Source: Bryobacterales bacterium
GTDB taxonomy: Bacteria > Acidobacteriota > Terriglobia > Bryobacterales > Bryobacteraceae
Assembly (NCBI GenBank): GCA_025353235.1
Contig: JANXQZ010000841.1
Coordinates: forward strand, 1 to 8,812
Length of the DNA stretch: 8,812 nt
Direction: 5' to 3'
Below, one piece after another: positions 1-7,747 of this stretch (position 1 is the first letter of the stretch; each line of letters opens with the position of its first letter). A model generated the notes under the pieces. It was given only the letters and a program-made list of their open reading frames with translations. It did not search any database and was not told where the DNA came from. The translations under genes and the position numbers were made by a program.

Positions 1-312
1 GAAGCAAATGACGGCGGAGCCAAAGTTACAACCACAGGAGAAAGGGCTGACGGCGTACCTATTAACAGCAGTTACACAGCAACCTATGACGGCAAGGAGT
101 TTTCCGTTACCGGTGCCCCTTATGACCGGATGACCATAAAACAAGTAAACGCCAAAATGATTACGTATACCGCGAAGAAAACGGATGGCAAATACTCTGC
201 GACCGGCCGAGCAGTGGTGTCCAAAGATGGCAAGATGATGACAAACACCAACCGCGGCATCAACGCAGAAGGCAAGCCTTTTCACAACGCTGCGGTTTTT
301 GACAAGCAATAG
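1..312 (+). CDS. Small, probably secreted hypothetical protein, C-terminal part
   Basis: Frame 1 is open from the first base to the TAG at 310-312, giving 103 residues of a protein whose start lies before the window. The visible part is hydrophilic and rich in Lys, Thr, Gly and Asn. It has recurring short turns of the type D-G-K (YDGKEF, TDGKYS, KDGKMM), a pattern expected of a small beta-strand protein; no cysteine, catalytic motif or membrane segment is visible. The ending (VVSKDGK...N..G...F.NAAVFDKQ) resembles a family of short exported proteins of unknown function that I recall as common in Acidobacteria; the signal peptide would be in the missing N-terminus. Its codons are more A-rich than those of the following genes. 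A stem-loop follows the stop by 5 bp. The reading frame is well supported; the function is unknown. Confidence 0.75.
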   Translation, partial: EANDGGAKVTTTGERADGVPINSSYTATYDGKEFSVTGAPYDRMTIKQVNAKMITYTAKKTDGKYSATGRAVVSKDGKMMTNTNRGINAEGKPFHNAAVFDKQ

Positions 313-317
313 TTCAC

Positions 318-333
318 TAAGGCGTTCGCCTTA
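318..333 (+). terminator. Stem-loop behind the first gene, possible terminator
   Basis: TAAGGCGTTCGCCTTA is a perfect inverted repeat: six-base arms TAAGGC/GCCTTA around a GTTC loop. It starts 5 bp after the stop codon at 310-312. The flanking CAC (315-317) and GTG (336-338) could extend the stem across a small bulge. No run of T follows, so it is not a classical intrinsic terminator. It may slow polymerase or protect the 3' end of the message. Confidence 0.45.
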
Positions 334-368
334 TGGTGAGCTGCGCCGGTTCTGACGATTGAGAGTGG

Positions 369-2072
369 GTGAAGAGATTCGCCATCTCGGTGTTCGCGGG
401 TTTGGTTGTCTTCGGCATCTCGTACGCGGGAGTGTTGCACGGGATTTCGTCTCCTCCTCCTGGGTATGAGCCCGCCTATTTCGAACAGACGCTTGATACA
501 GGAGCGTACCTCTCCTGGCTGGCTGATTCGCGGGATCACTGGCTGTTGCCCAACCGACACGTTCCCTATGTCACCGAACCGGCTTTGTTCCAGCCGATGA
601 TGCTGCTCATCGGCAAAACAGCAAAGTTGGCGGGAGTGTCTTCCACTGCGGTCTACTATGCCCTGCAAATCCTGCTCTATATTGGGGCCGTATACGCCTT
701 GATGTTCTGCGCGGGTGCTTTTCTTCGCAGCCGTCGTGAGCGCATTGGAGCTGGGGCCGTGGTTGTCTGTTCTCTTCCATTGTTTCTCTATCTGTATGGA
801 ATTGAGCGATTCGTCCCAATCCAGCGCAACTTCGACGCCCTGGGAGTGGTGGGTTACGCTTATCAGACCGCTGATGGATTCTTGCGCGGAGGGCTATCCA
901 ACGGCCCCAACCTGACATTCGGCACTATCACGATGCTGCTGGCATTCGGGTTCCTGGGGAAATTTGTGGAATCGGGAAGGCGTGCCGATTTTGCTTGGCT
1001 GTGCGTCTGCGCCTTCGCAAATGCGTTCGTTCACCCGTTTGAGGTCTATGTTTTTGTAACGTCGGCGATTGTGAGCATCGGAGTGCTGCGATACAGGGAA
1101 GGGCGAGGCAGAAGTATCTTGCCGCTGGCGGCCATGCTCGGTAGTAGCGCCCTTCTGGGGATGCTGCCATGGCTGGTGCAGACCGCCCGCTATCAATGGT
1201 TGCGCGATGCGTCGGACGCCAACCAGTTCAGTGTCTCGCCGATGTGGGCCATTGTCTATTTCGGGCTGCCCAGTTTCGCCACGATTTATTTGTTATTGCT
1301 GCGGTTTCCTATGCGGGAGCGAAGCGACTTGGTGCTCCAATGCTGGTTTCTCAGTTCTTGCCTGCTGCTGTTCGTACCCGCAATCCCGGCGGGAATGCAC
1401 CTCTTCGACGGGTTTGTTTACGGGCAGGCGTTCTTGCTGGTTCGGCGCGCTGGACAGGATATCCAACTGCCCCGGCTTTTTCAAATGGTGCGACGACCCA
1501 CCCTTGCTGCCTCTTTCGCTCTCGTTGGTCTTAGCGTGCTTTCCCTCGGTTCCATGTGGCTGCAGATCTACCGCGACGGCAATTCCACTGCACCCCAATT
1601 CCTGAACGCTATTCGCAGGACGGACGAAGCTGATGCACTCTCGTGGCTCGGAACCCACGCCAAGTCCGATAGCTTAGTTCTCGCGCCATCCGCCCTAACG
1701 CCCTGGGTAACCGGCCTTGCTTTGAACACTTTTGGCAGTCACGATGTGCTGAGCGTTCAGTATACGGAACAGACTCGGCAACTCGAACGGCTCTATTCAG
1801 GCATGCTGACTGTTGCCGAGGTGCGCTCCTTTCTAAAGCAGTACGGGTTCGAGTACGCCATCGTGCCATCCGACAGCAAACTCAGGGCCCAGTTGGCGGG
1901 AGAGCTCGTACAGACAAGAGGAAGGATTGATGTGTATCGGCTGGCTTTAGGCCCGATGAAAGCATATCCAAGCGCTGGGCTGCTCCCCGATAAAGGTCGA
2001 AATTCGATCCGCCAAGGGGTATTCACCGTCTTAGGCCACCTAATCACACTCATCTTGATCGACATACCGTAG
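369..2072 (+). CDS. Multipass membrane protein, GT-C glycosyltransferase-like
   Basis: A 567-residue protein starting at GTG 369, the first possible start after an in-frame TGA at 360-362; a weak GAGAG lies just upstream. One N-terminal hydrophobic helix (about residues 4-24) is followed by an extracytoplasmic-type loop containing E34 and D43 in the context LDTGAYLSWL, then H64 and P66. About eight further hydrophobic segments follow (roughly 97-118, 126-144, 183-200, 208-238, 251-270, 292-311, 321-340, 375-398). Residues 405-525 are soluble and contain a WLGTHAKSDSLVLAP stretch and a later YAIVPSD, as in the C-terminal domains of many GT-C enzymes (the lipid-linked sugar transferase fold of the PMT and STT3 families). 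An acidic residue in the first loop is usual for that fold. HPFE at 222-225 also fits remembered relatives. The last 40 or so residues form an unexpected hydrophobic tail ending just before cysD. Membrane location is secure; donor, acceptor and even enzyme activity are inferred. Confidence 0.75.
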   Translation: MKRFAISVFAGLVVFGISYAGVLHGISSPPPGYEPAYFEQTLDTGAYLSWLADSRDHWLLPNRHVPYVTEPALFQPMMLLIGKTAKLAGVSSTAVYYALQILLYIGAVYALMFCAGAFLRSRRERIGAGAVVVCSLPLFLYLYGIERFVPIQRNFDALGVVGYAYQTADGFLRGGLSNGPNLTFGTITMLLAFGFLGKFVESGRRADFAWLCVCAFANAFVHPFEVYVFVTSAIVSIGVLRYREGRGRSILPLAAMLGSSALLGMLPWLVQTARYQWLRDASDANQFSVSPMWAIVYFGLPSFATIYLLLLRFPMRERSDLVLQCWFLSSCLLLFVPAIPAGMHLFDGFVYGQAFLLVRRAGQDIQLPRLFQMVRRPTLAASFALVGLSVLSLGSMWLQIYRDGNSTAPQFLNAIRRTDEADALSWLGTHAKSDSLVLAPSALTPWVTGLALNTFGSHDVLSVQYTEQTRQLERLYSGMLTVAEVRSFLKQYGFEYAIVPSDSKLRAQLAGELVQTRGRIDVYRLALGPMKAYPSAGLLPDKGRNSIRQGVFTVLGHLITLILIDIP

Positions 2073-2075
2073 TAT
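2070..2075 (+). promoter_or_regulatory. Possible -10 element for cysDN
   Basis: TAGTAT begins at the stop codon of the membrane protein gene and ends 9 nt before the cysD ATG at 2085. No convincing -35 is seen (CACTCA at 17 bp spacing). cysD has no good ribosome binding site (CTTAAGAA only), so a near-leaderless message starting around 2082-2085 would fit. Weak evidence; readthrough from the upstream gene is also possible. Confidence 0.25.
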
Positions 2076-2084
2076 CCTTAAGAA

Positions 2085-2984
2085 ATGGCATCCCTCCCGC
2101 ATCTCCAGAGCCTGGAAGCGGAAAGCATTCACATACTGCGCGAAGTCATGGCTGAGTTCGAGCGTCCTGTGATGCTCTATTCGGTCGGCAAGGATTCGTC
2201 GGTGATGGTTCGCCTGGCCCAAAAGGCTTTCTACCCAGGACCGATTCCCTTTCCACTGCTGCACGTGGATACCACCTACAAGTTTCAGGAGATGATTGAA
2301 TTCCGGGATAACTTTGCAAAGCAAATCGGAGCGCGCTTAATCGTTCACACCAATACCGAAGCAATTGCAAACGGAGCGAATCCATACCGGCTGGGTACTG
2401 AAAAGTGCTGTGCCCTACTCAAGACGCAGGCCTTGCTCGACGCCCTCCGAGAGGGGGGCTTCGATGCAGCGTTCGGTGGTGCCCGACGCGATGAGGAAAA
2501 ATCCCGCGCCAAGGAGCGCATCTACTCCTTTCGCGATCGTTTCGGACAGTGGGATCCCAAGAATCAGCGTCCTGAACTCTGGAACCTGTACAACAGCCGG
2601 ATCAACAAAGGCGAGACCATCCGCGTCTTCCCGCTTTCGAACTGGACCGAGATGGATGTCTGGCAATATATCCAGGAAGAGAATATTCCCGTGGTGCCGA
2701 TGTATTTCGCCAAAGAGCGGAGCGTCGTTGTCCGCGGCAATTCGCTCGTCTCCCTGGAACATAACGCCACGTTGCGCCCCGGTGAACAACCCGAACTCGT
2801 CATGAGCCGGATGCGTTCGCTCGGATGCAGCCACTGCACTGGCGCGATTCGCTCCGAAGCTGATACGCTGCCCAAAATAATCGATGAACTGATCACCTTC
2901 CGGCGATCCGAACGTGAAAATCGGGTGATCGATCATGATCGCGAAGGCTCCATGGAACTCAAGAAGCGCGAGGGCTACTTCTGA
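2085..2984 (+). CDS. cysD: Sulfate adenylyltransferase subunit 2 (ATP sulfurylase, small subunit)
   Basis: A 299-residue cytoplasmic enzyme of full family length. With CysN it makes adenosine 5'-phosphosulfate (APS) and pyrophosphate from sulfate and ATP; CysD does the adenylyl transfer. Visible marks: PP-loop SVGKDS (33-38), [11 protein letters not shown] (60-70), the strongly conserved [15 protein letters not shown] (131-145), [11 protein letters not shown] (156-166), [16 protein letters not shown] (181-196), and the typical ending [11 protein letters not shown]. Two differences from the E. coli type stand out. The segment usually HTDxMKT reads CCALLKT (C108, C109), and the segment usually GCxPLTGA reads GCSHCTGA (C248, C251). 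These match the places of iron-sulfur ligands in APS reductases (see findings). The TGA overlaps the cysN ATG by one base (TGATG), so the two subunits are translationally coupled. The ATG lies 12 bp after the preceding gene, without a clear Shine-Dalgarno. Confidence 0.97.
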   Translation: MASLPHLQSLEAESIHILREVMAEFERPVMLYSVGKDSSVMVRLAQKAFYPGPIPFPLLHVDTTYKFQEMIEFRDNFAKQIGARLIVHTNTEAIANGANPYRLGTEKCCALLKTQALLDALREGGFDAAFGGARRDEEKSRAKERIYSFRDRFGQWDPKNQRPELWNLYNSRINKGETIRVFPLSNWTEMDVWQYIQEENIPVVPMYFAKERSVVVRGNSLVSLEHNATLRPGEQPELVMSRMRSLGCSHCTGAIRSEADTLPKIIDELITFRRSERENRVIDHDREGSMELKKREGYF

Positions 2985-4513
2985 TGGACCTGCTGCGGTT
3001 TTCCACCGCCGGCAGCGTTGATGACGGGAAGTCCACGCTCATCGGCAGGCTGCTTTTTGACACCAAGGGCGCCTATGAGGACCAGCTCGCCTCCATTCGC
3101 AAGAACGGTAAAATCGACTTATCCCTACTCACCGACGGACTGCGTGCCGAACGCGAACAGGGGATAACGATTGACGTCGCTTACCGCTACTTTGCGACGC
3201 CGCGCCGCAAGTTCATCATCGCGGACACGCCCGGCCACGAACAATATACCCGCAACATGGCAACCGGCGCTTCCACCGCCGACCTGACCATCGTGCTGAT
3301 CGACGCCCGGAAAGGCGTGCTGCCCCAATCCCGGCGTCATGCCTACATCGCGTCTCTCCTCGGGACTCCGCGCGTCGCGGTGGCGATCAACAAAATGGAC
3401 CTGGTTGACTTCAGCCAGGATATCTATAACAGTATCGAGCGCGAGTTCAGCGAATTCTCTCAAGAGCTCGGATTTCGGGAAGTTCGGTACTTTCCGATCA
3501 GCGCGCTCGATGGCGACAATGTCGTGGCACCCAGCGCAAGGACCCCATGGTTCGACGGCGGCAGCCTGCTTCAGTACCTCGAGACCGCGCCAGGTTTGGC
3601 GGAAGCGGATCGAAAGCCTTTCCGCATGCCGGTCCAGTACGTGATTCGCCCGACCCTCGATTTTCGGGGCTACGCAGGCCAGATCGCGTCGGGAACGGTG
3701 CGCCCCGGCGACAAACTTTTGATCCTGCCATCGGGACGCACCACCACGGTTAAATCGCTGGCTTCCTTCGATGGCGACCTGAAGGAAGCTTTTGCGCCGA
3801 TGTCGGTCACGCTCACGATTGCGGACGAAATCGACATTAGTCGCGGGGACATGCTGGTCTCTCCGATCCAGCCGCCGCATGTGGCGCATCGATTAGAGAC
3901 AGCCCTGGTCTGGATGGACGAGCAGCCGCTGCGTCTTGGCCGACCCTATCTGATCAAGCACACCACGTCTCAGATCCGCGCTAGCGTCGTCGCGATCCAG
4001 TACAGGATCGACATCAATACGCTGGAGCATGTGCCGAGTTCGGAACTCAGGCTGAATGAGATCGCGGTGGTAACGCTGGAGACTCAGCGTCCGCTGCTTT
4101 TCGATCGGTATTGTTCCAACCGGAACACGGGTGCATTCATTCTGATCGATCCGGTGTCGAACGCGACGGTCGCAGCCGGAATGATTCGTGGCGTGGAAGG
4201 GGAGCACAATCGGCCGCTGCGGGTGAGCGACGAGGAACGCCGCCTGCGCCACGGCCACAAACCCGCGATCGTCAATGTGCCGCGCGAGGGCGAACTCGCC
4301 TATGAACTGGAACGCGCCTTGTTTGACCGGGGCGTGCAGGTTGCAATCGCAGATCAACAAGATCAGGCTCGCATCCTGCAAAACGCCGGCTTAGTGGCCC
4401 TGCTGCGCACCGATGGGGCCTACGTCCAGCGCTCGATTGACGAGATCTTCCGCTCGCTGGAAGCGGACCACACCATTCCCGACGAATCGTTTACGAGTGG
4501 AGAAGGGATCTGA
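2984..4513 (+). CDS. cysN: Sulfate adenylyltransferase subunit 1 (GTPase) with degenerate APS kinase-like tail
   Basis: A 509-residue EF-Tu-like GTPase that couples GTP hydrolysis to APS synthesis by CysD. Motifs in order: G1 GSVDDGKS (10-17), G2 region [13 protein letters not shown] (58-70), G3 DTPGH (81-85), G4 NKMD (136-139) and G5 SALDGDN (173-179). Two beta-barrel domains follow, ending at [22 protein letters not shown] near residue 401, where the CysN core normally closes. It lacks the N-terminal extension of about 25 residues seen in E. coli CysN and starts directly at [11 protein letters not shown], as expected for coupled translation at the TGATG junction. Residues about 417-509 are extra and look like a remnant APS kinase domain (separate entry). 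No intrinsic terminator is seen; the last 23 bp overlap the minus-strand gene at 4491-4778. Identification as CysN is secure. Confidence 0.96.
   Translation: MDLLRFSTAGSVDDGKSTLIGRLLFDTKGAYEDQLASIRKNGKIDLSLLTDGLRAEREQGITIDVAYRYFATPRRKFIIADTPGHEQYTRNMATGASTADLTIVLIDARKGVLPQSRRHAYIASLLGTPRVAVAINKMDLVDFSQDIYNSIEREFSEFSQELGFREVRYFPISALDGDNVVAPSARTPWFDGGSLLQYLETAPGLAEADRKPFRMPVQYVIRPTLDFRGYAGQIASGTVRPGDKLLILPSGRTTTVKSLASFDGDLKEAFAPMSVTLTIADEIDISRGDMLVSPIQPPHVAHRLETALVWMDEQPLRLGRPYLIKHTTSQIRASVVAIQYRIDINTLEHVPSSELRLNEIAVVTLETQRPLLFDRYCSNRNTGAFILIDPVSNATVAAGMIRGVEGEHNRPLRVSDEERRLRHGHKPAIVNVPREGELAYELERALFDRGVQVAIADQQDQARILQNAGLVALLRTDGAYVQRSIDEIFRSLEADHTIPDESFTSGEGI
4232..4510 (+). other. Remnant of an APS kinase (CysC) domain at the CysN C-terminus
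   Basis: CysN residues 417-509. [14 protein letters not shown] (417-430) corresponds to the start of CysC domains (RxxxxGHKxxVxWxTG). [21 protein letters not shown] (437-457) corresponds to the helix after the P-loop and the next strand (xxALExxLxxxGxxxYxLDGDN). [13 protein letters not shown] (462-474) corresponds to VAxLxxxAGLxVLTAF, and [15 protein letters not shown] to the final helix. The P-loop GLSGSGKS is replaced by a short PREGE, DGDN is reduced to ADQQ, and the stretch carrying the substrate-binding arginines is gone; about 93 residues remain of roughly 180. It should not be able to phosphorylate APS. The alignment is by eye from remembered family sequences. Confidence 0.65.
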
Positions 4514-4778
4514 CGCGGTTTCGATATTGAATAGCGTGTTGAAGTTCCTCGCGGTACTCTTCCACGTCTATGTCGCGCTCGCAGCAAGCGATCATGAGCG
4601 CTCCGTCGTCTCTGAAATTTCCGTCCCAATCGACCACCTGGTCGTCGCTCCAGGCGGCGGAATACTCGCGCATTTTCGCGTCGTCCATGCGATCGAAGTA
4701 AGCGCGCAGGTTGACGCTGGTTTCATCCCCCGGCCGCTCGCGAGGTTCCTGCTCGAAGTTCCAGATTGGCTGTTCCAT
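4491..4778 (-). CDS. Small acidic hypothetical protein
   Basis: A 95-residue protein starting at ATG 4778 ([12 protein letters not shown]...) and ending at 4491. This start is preferred over the upstream in-frame ATG at 4838, which lies inside the dehydrogenase gene. It follows the dehydrogenase stop by 16 bp, and AAGGAAG at 4790-4796, overlapping that stop, can serve as a somewhat distant ribosome binding site. The product is soluble, rich in Asp, Glu, Arg and Tyr, without signal peptide or membrane segment. It has a [13 protein letters not shown] stretch and a helical, charged C-terminal half with a Cys-Cys pair (ACCERDID). I do not recognise the family. The gene is most likely co-transcribed with the dehydrogenase. 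Its last 23 bp run antisense to the end of cysN. No independent evidence proves expression. Confidence 0.55.
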   Translation of the reverse strand: MEQPIWNFEQEPRERPGDETSVNLRAYFDRMDDAKMREYSAAWSDDQVVDWDGNFRDDGALMIACCERDIDVEEYREELQHAIQYRNRVRSLLHS

Positions 4779-4794
4779 TTGTATACCGACTTCC

Positions 4795-5574
4795 TTACAC
4801 CGATCGTGCCGCGTTCGCTTGCAGCCGCCGCATGCCACGCAACCAGCGATCGTAGTCTGTTCCCTTGTGCTTGAAGTACTCAGCCACCTGCGGATGAGGC
4901 AGGATCAGAAAGCGCTCGGCAGCGAGGCCTTCGATGACGCACGCGGCCACCTGCTCCGGACTAATCGCCGTCTCGTCGAGAATCGCCCGGGTTGCGGCAT
5001 CTGACTGCTCCAGCATGTTGGTCCGAACGCCCTGCGGACATAAGGCGGACACCTTGATCCCGGAATCCCCGTAGGTGATGGAGATCCACTCCGCCAAAGC
5101 TACAGCCGCGTGTTTCGTAACCGCATAAGGTGCCGATCCGATCTGAGAAAGCAGGCCGGCAGCCGAAGCCGTTTGCAGCAGATAGCCTTCCTTCCGAGCC
5201 AGCATGGAGGGCAGCACGGCACGCGCGGCATAGACATGAGCCATTAAGTTGATGTCCCAAATCTTCTGCCAGTCGTGGTTTAAAGCATCGCAGCCGCCAG
5301 GCACGCCGATGCCAGCATTGGAGCAAAACAAGTCGATGTGCCCGTGACGCTTGAGCGCCCGGTCTACCACCGCCGCGATGTCGGCTTCGTTCTGAACGTT
5401 GCATCCAGCCGCCTCGCCGCCTTCGATGGTGCGGGCCACGGCTTGAGCGCCCGACTCATCGATATCGGCAACGATAACTGCCTTGGCTCCCTCTGCTGCG
5501 AACCGCACGCAAAGCGCGCGGCCGATCCCATGCGCGCCGCCCGTAACCACGACGACTTTGGATTGCAGGTTCAT
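4795..5574 (-). CDS. Short-chain dehydrogenase/reductase (classical SDR)
   Basis: A 259-residue NAD(P)-dependent oxidoreductase starting at ATG 5574 ([13 protein letters not shown]). The alternative ATG at 5598 would overlap the start of the divergent gene and add eight residues ahead of the normal SDR beginning. The Rossmann cofactor motif is TGGAHGIG (11-18). D37 at the end of the second strand favours NAD over NADP. NAG is at 86-88, and the catalytic tetrad is N109, S137, Y150 and K154 (YAVTK). The proline of [10 protein letters not shown] (179) is the usual one after strand six. The C-terminus [32 protein letters not shown] resembles a subgroup of broad 'SDR family oxidoreductases' without fixed substrate, so the substrate cannot be named. 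Heads a probable two-gene unit with the small protein behind it. No Shine-Dalgarno; a TATCAT hexamer lies 6 nt upstream. Confidence 0.92.
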   Translation of the reverse strand: MNLQSKVVVVTGGAHGIGRALCVRFAAEGAKAVIVADIDESGAQAVARTIEGGEAAGCNVQNEADIAAVVDRALKRHGHIDLFCSNAGIGVPGGCDALNHDWQKIWDINLMAHVYAARAVLPSMLARKEGYLLQTASAAGLLSQIGSAPYAVTKHAAVALAEWISITYGDSGIKVSALCPQGVRTNMLEQSDAATRAILDETAISPEQVAACVIEGLAAERFLILPHPQVAEYFKHKGTDYDRWLRGMRRLQANAARSV

Positions 5575-5596
5575 AGAAAAATGATAGCCTGTTCCC
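5575..5596. promoter_or_regulatory. Very short divergent promoter region
   Basis: Only 22 bp separate the start codons of the dehydrogenase (minus) and the Gfo/Idh gene (plus). The minus strand carries TATCAT (5586-5581), 6 nt before its ATG. The plus strand carries TAGCCT (5585-5590), 6 nt before its ATG. The two hexamers overlap. A TTGCAG at 5563-5568, 16 bp upstream of TAGCCT, could be a poor -35 for the plus gene. Neither gene has a clear Shine-Dalgarno. Both messages may therefore be leaderless, with polymerase competing for one site. Confidence 0.3.
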
Positions 5597-6658
5597 ATGC
5601 AGAGACGGCACTTCCTTACGTCGGCGTTGATCGGCGCTCCGGCTTTCCTCTATGGCGCGCGAACCCGCAAGTTTACAGTGGCGTTGGTAGGCGCTGGAGA
5701 TCAGGGTATGAAGCGGCTTTTGGAGGCGATGGGCTCGGGGGATTGCAGGGTGACGGCCCTCTGCGATTTGGATCCGAACCAGTTGGTGGCTGCGGTGAAG
5801 AGTGTCGTGGATGTGTCCAGCGACCAGCCGACTACCTACCGGGATTATAGGGAGATGCTAAGCAAAGCGAGGCCGGAGGTCACCATTGTCGCGACACCCG
5901 ATCACTGGCATGCTTCCGTCGCGCTCGCCGCGCTCGGATCGGGATCGCACGTCTTCATCGAATCTCCTATCTGCCATACGTTGATAGAAGGTCAAGAGTT
6001 GGTGAGAGCTGCTCGGGAATCGGATCGCACGGTGCAATGCGGAGAACCATGGAAGGTTTCGATACCAGCGCGTGTTGGGGAGATCCACTTGGTGCGCGCA
6101 TACGTGCATAGTCCCGATTCCCCGGGTACGGTTGTGCCCGATTCCGATCCGCCCGCAGGAATGGATTGGCCCATGTGGTGCGGCCCAGCGCCCTTCCGGC
6201 CATTCAATAGAAGCATCCACCCTAGAGGCTTCCACCGCTACCTGGATTACGCAAATGGGCCGATGAGCGAATCGCTCTACCATGCGCTTGCTTGGACGGA
6301 GCAGCCGCCGCAATCTTTTCACTCCATAGGAAGCCGTCATCTGAGAGTCGCTGGCGGCGATGCTCCCGATACTCAGACGGCCTGCTTCGAATTTGAATCA
6401 TTCACGTTGGAGTTCGATCACCGCACTTACATGGGTGACCCTTCAGAACCTTCGAAAGCAGGCGTGTGGTTTCACGGTACCAAGGGCACGGTTCACGCGG
6501 AAGCATCGCCGAGCGAGCGGCAAGTTTCGACGTTTCTAAGTGATATTCAGAATCACCGCCAAGATCTGAAAGCGTTGGCAGCCCGCCCCTTTGCGGTTAG
6601 TCTGGGGCTGCTCGCGAACGGCGCACAAAGACGGGTTGACAACCCGTCTGCAGGTTGA
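5597..6658 (+). CDS. Gfo/Idh/MocA family oxidoreductase-like protein with Tat signal
   Basis: A 353-residue protein starting at ATG 5597. The N-terminus [20 protein letters not shown] is a twin-arginine (Tat) signal with the RRxFL core and a short hydrophobic stretch, so the protein is probably exported folded with its cofactor. The Rossmann fold follows: VGAGDQG (31-37, GxGxxG), CDLDP (56-60), ATPDHWHA (99-106). [15 protein letters not shown] (190-204) is a typical second-domain signature of the exported members of this family. Two active-site places differ from the norm. The EKP motif is ESP (122-124), losing the catalytic lysine, and the usual (T)DWGxHxxD reads SESLYHAL (224-231), keeping only the histidine. 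It is also shorter than the roughly 430 residues common for Tat-exported members, and its last codons and stop lie in a palindromic repeat. It may be inactive or altered. Substrate unknown, probably a sugar or cyclitol derivative if active. Confidence 0.85.
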   Translation: MQRRHFLTSALIGAPAFLYGARTRKFTVALVGAGDQGMKRLLEAMGSGDCRVTALCDLDPNQLVAAVKSVVDVSSDQPTTYRDYREMLSKARPEVTIVATPDHWHASVALAALGSGSHVFIESPICHTLIEGQELVRAARESDRTVQCGEPWKVSIPARVGEIHLVRAYVHSPDSPGTVVPDSDPPAGMDWPMWCGPAPFRPFNRSIHPRGFHRYLDYANGPMSESLYHALAWTEQPPQSFHSIGSRHLRVAGGDAPDTQTACFEFESFTLEFDHRTYMGDPSEPSKAGVWFHGTKGTVHAEASPSERQVSTFLSDIQNHRQDLKALAARPFAVSLGLLANGAQRRVDNPSAG

Positions 6659-6666
6659 CAACCTGC
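6629..6666. repeat. Two tandem palindromes sharing the core GGTTGACAACC
   Basis: First unit 6629-6649 has nine-base arms (AGACGGGTT and AACCCGTCT) around GAC. Second unit 6650-6666 has seven-base arms (GCAGGTT and AACCTGC) around GAC. The shared core is at 6634-6644 and 6653-6663, 19 bp apart. A further arm CAGGTT at 6678-6683 can pair with AACCTG at 6660-6665. The array sits between two convergent genes and has no T-run. This looks like a REP-type dispersed palindrome; it may also act as a bidirectional transcription or RNA-stability element. The second loop supplies the stop codon (6656-6658) of the Gfo/Idh gene. Confidence 0.75.
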
Positions 6667-6682
6667 CCTACATGAGACAGGT

Positions 6683-7708
<1,026 letters not shown>

Positions 7709-7732
7709 GCCGTGTCATGCTAGAGACGTGAC

Positions 7733-7738
7733 AGGGAG
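7733..7738 (+). promoter_or_regulatory. Ribosome binding site that fixes a TTG start
   Basis: AGGGAG ends 9 nt before TTG 7748. There is no ATG or GTG at a suitable place in this frame, so this site decides the start of the small Cys/His protein. Confidence 0.6.
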
Positions 7739-7747
7739 ATTGAAGAA

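Noticed and set aside
2415..2936. 173-codon open frame antisense to cysD
   Set aside because: Entirely inside cysD on the opposite strand, with no start signal or family resemblance.
3125..3889. 254-codon open frame antisense to cysN
   Set aside because: It lies wholly within cysN, is rich in Arg and His as expected of a shadow frame in GC-rich coding DNA, and shows no domain.
4779..4838. Upstream ATG at 4838 as start of the small minus-strand gene
   Set aside because: It would overlap the dehydrogenase by 44 bp; the ATG at 4778 sits just behind that stop with an AAGGAAG upstream.
4413..4874. Open frame of 153 codons on the plus strand across the end of cysN and beyond
   Set aside because: It is out of frame with cysN, runs antisense to the better supported small gene and the dehydrogenase end, has no ribosome binding site and no recognisable content.
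5575..5598. Upstream ATG at 5598 as start of the dehydrogenase
   Set aside because: It would overlap the start codon of the divergent gene and add residues before the normal SDR N-terminus.
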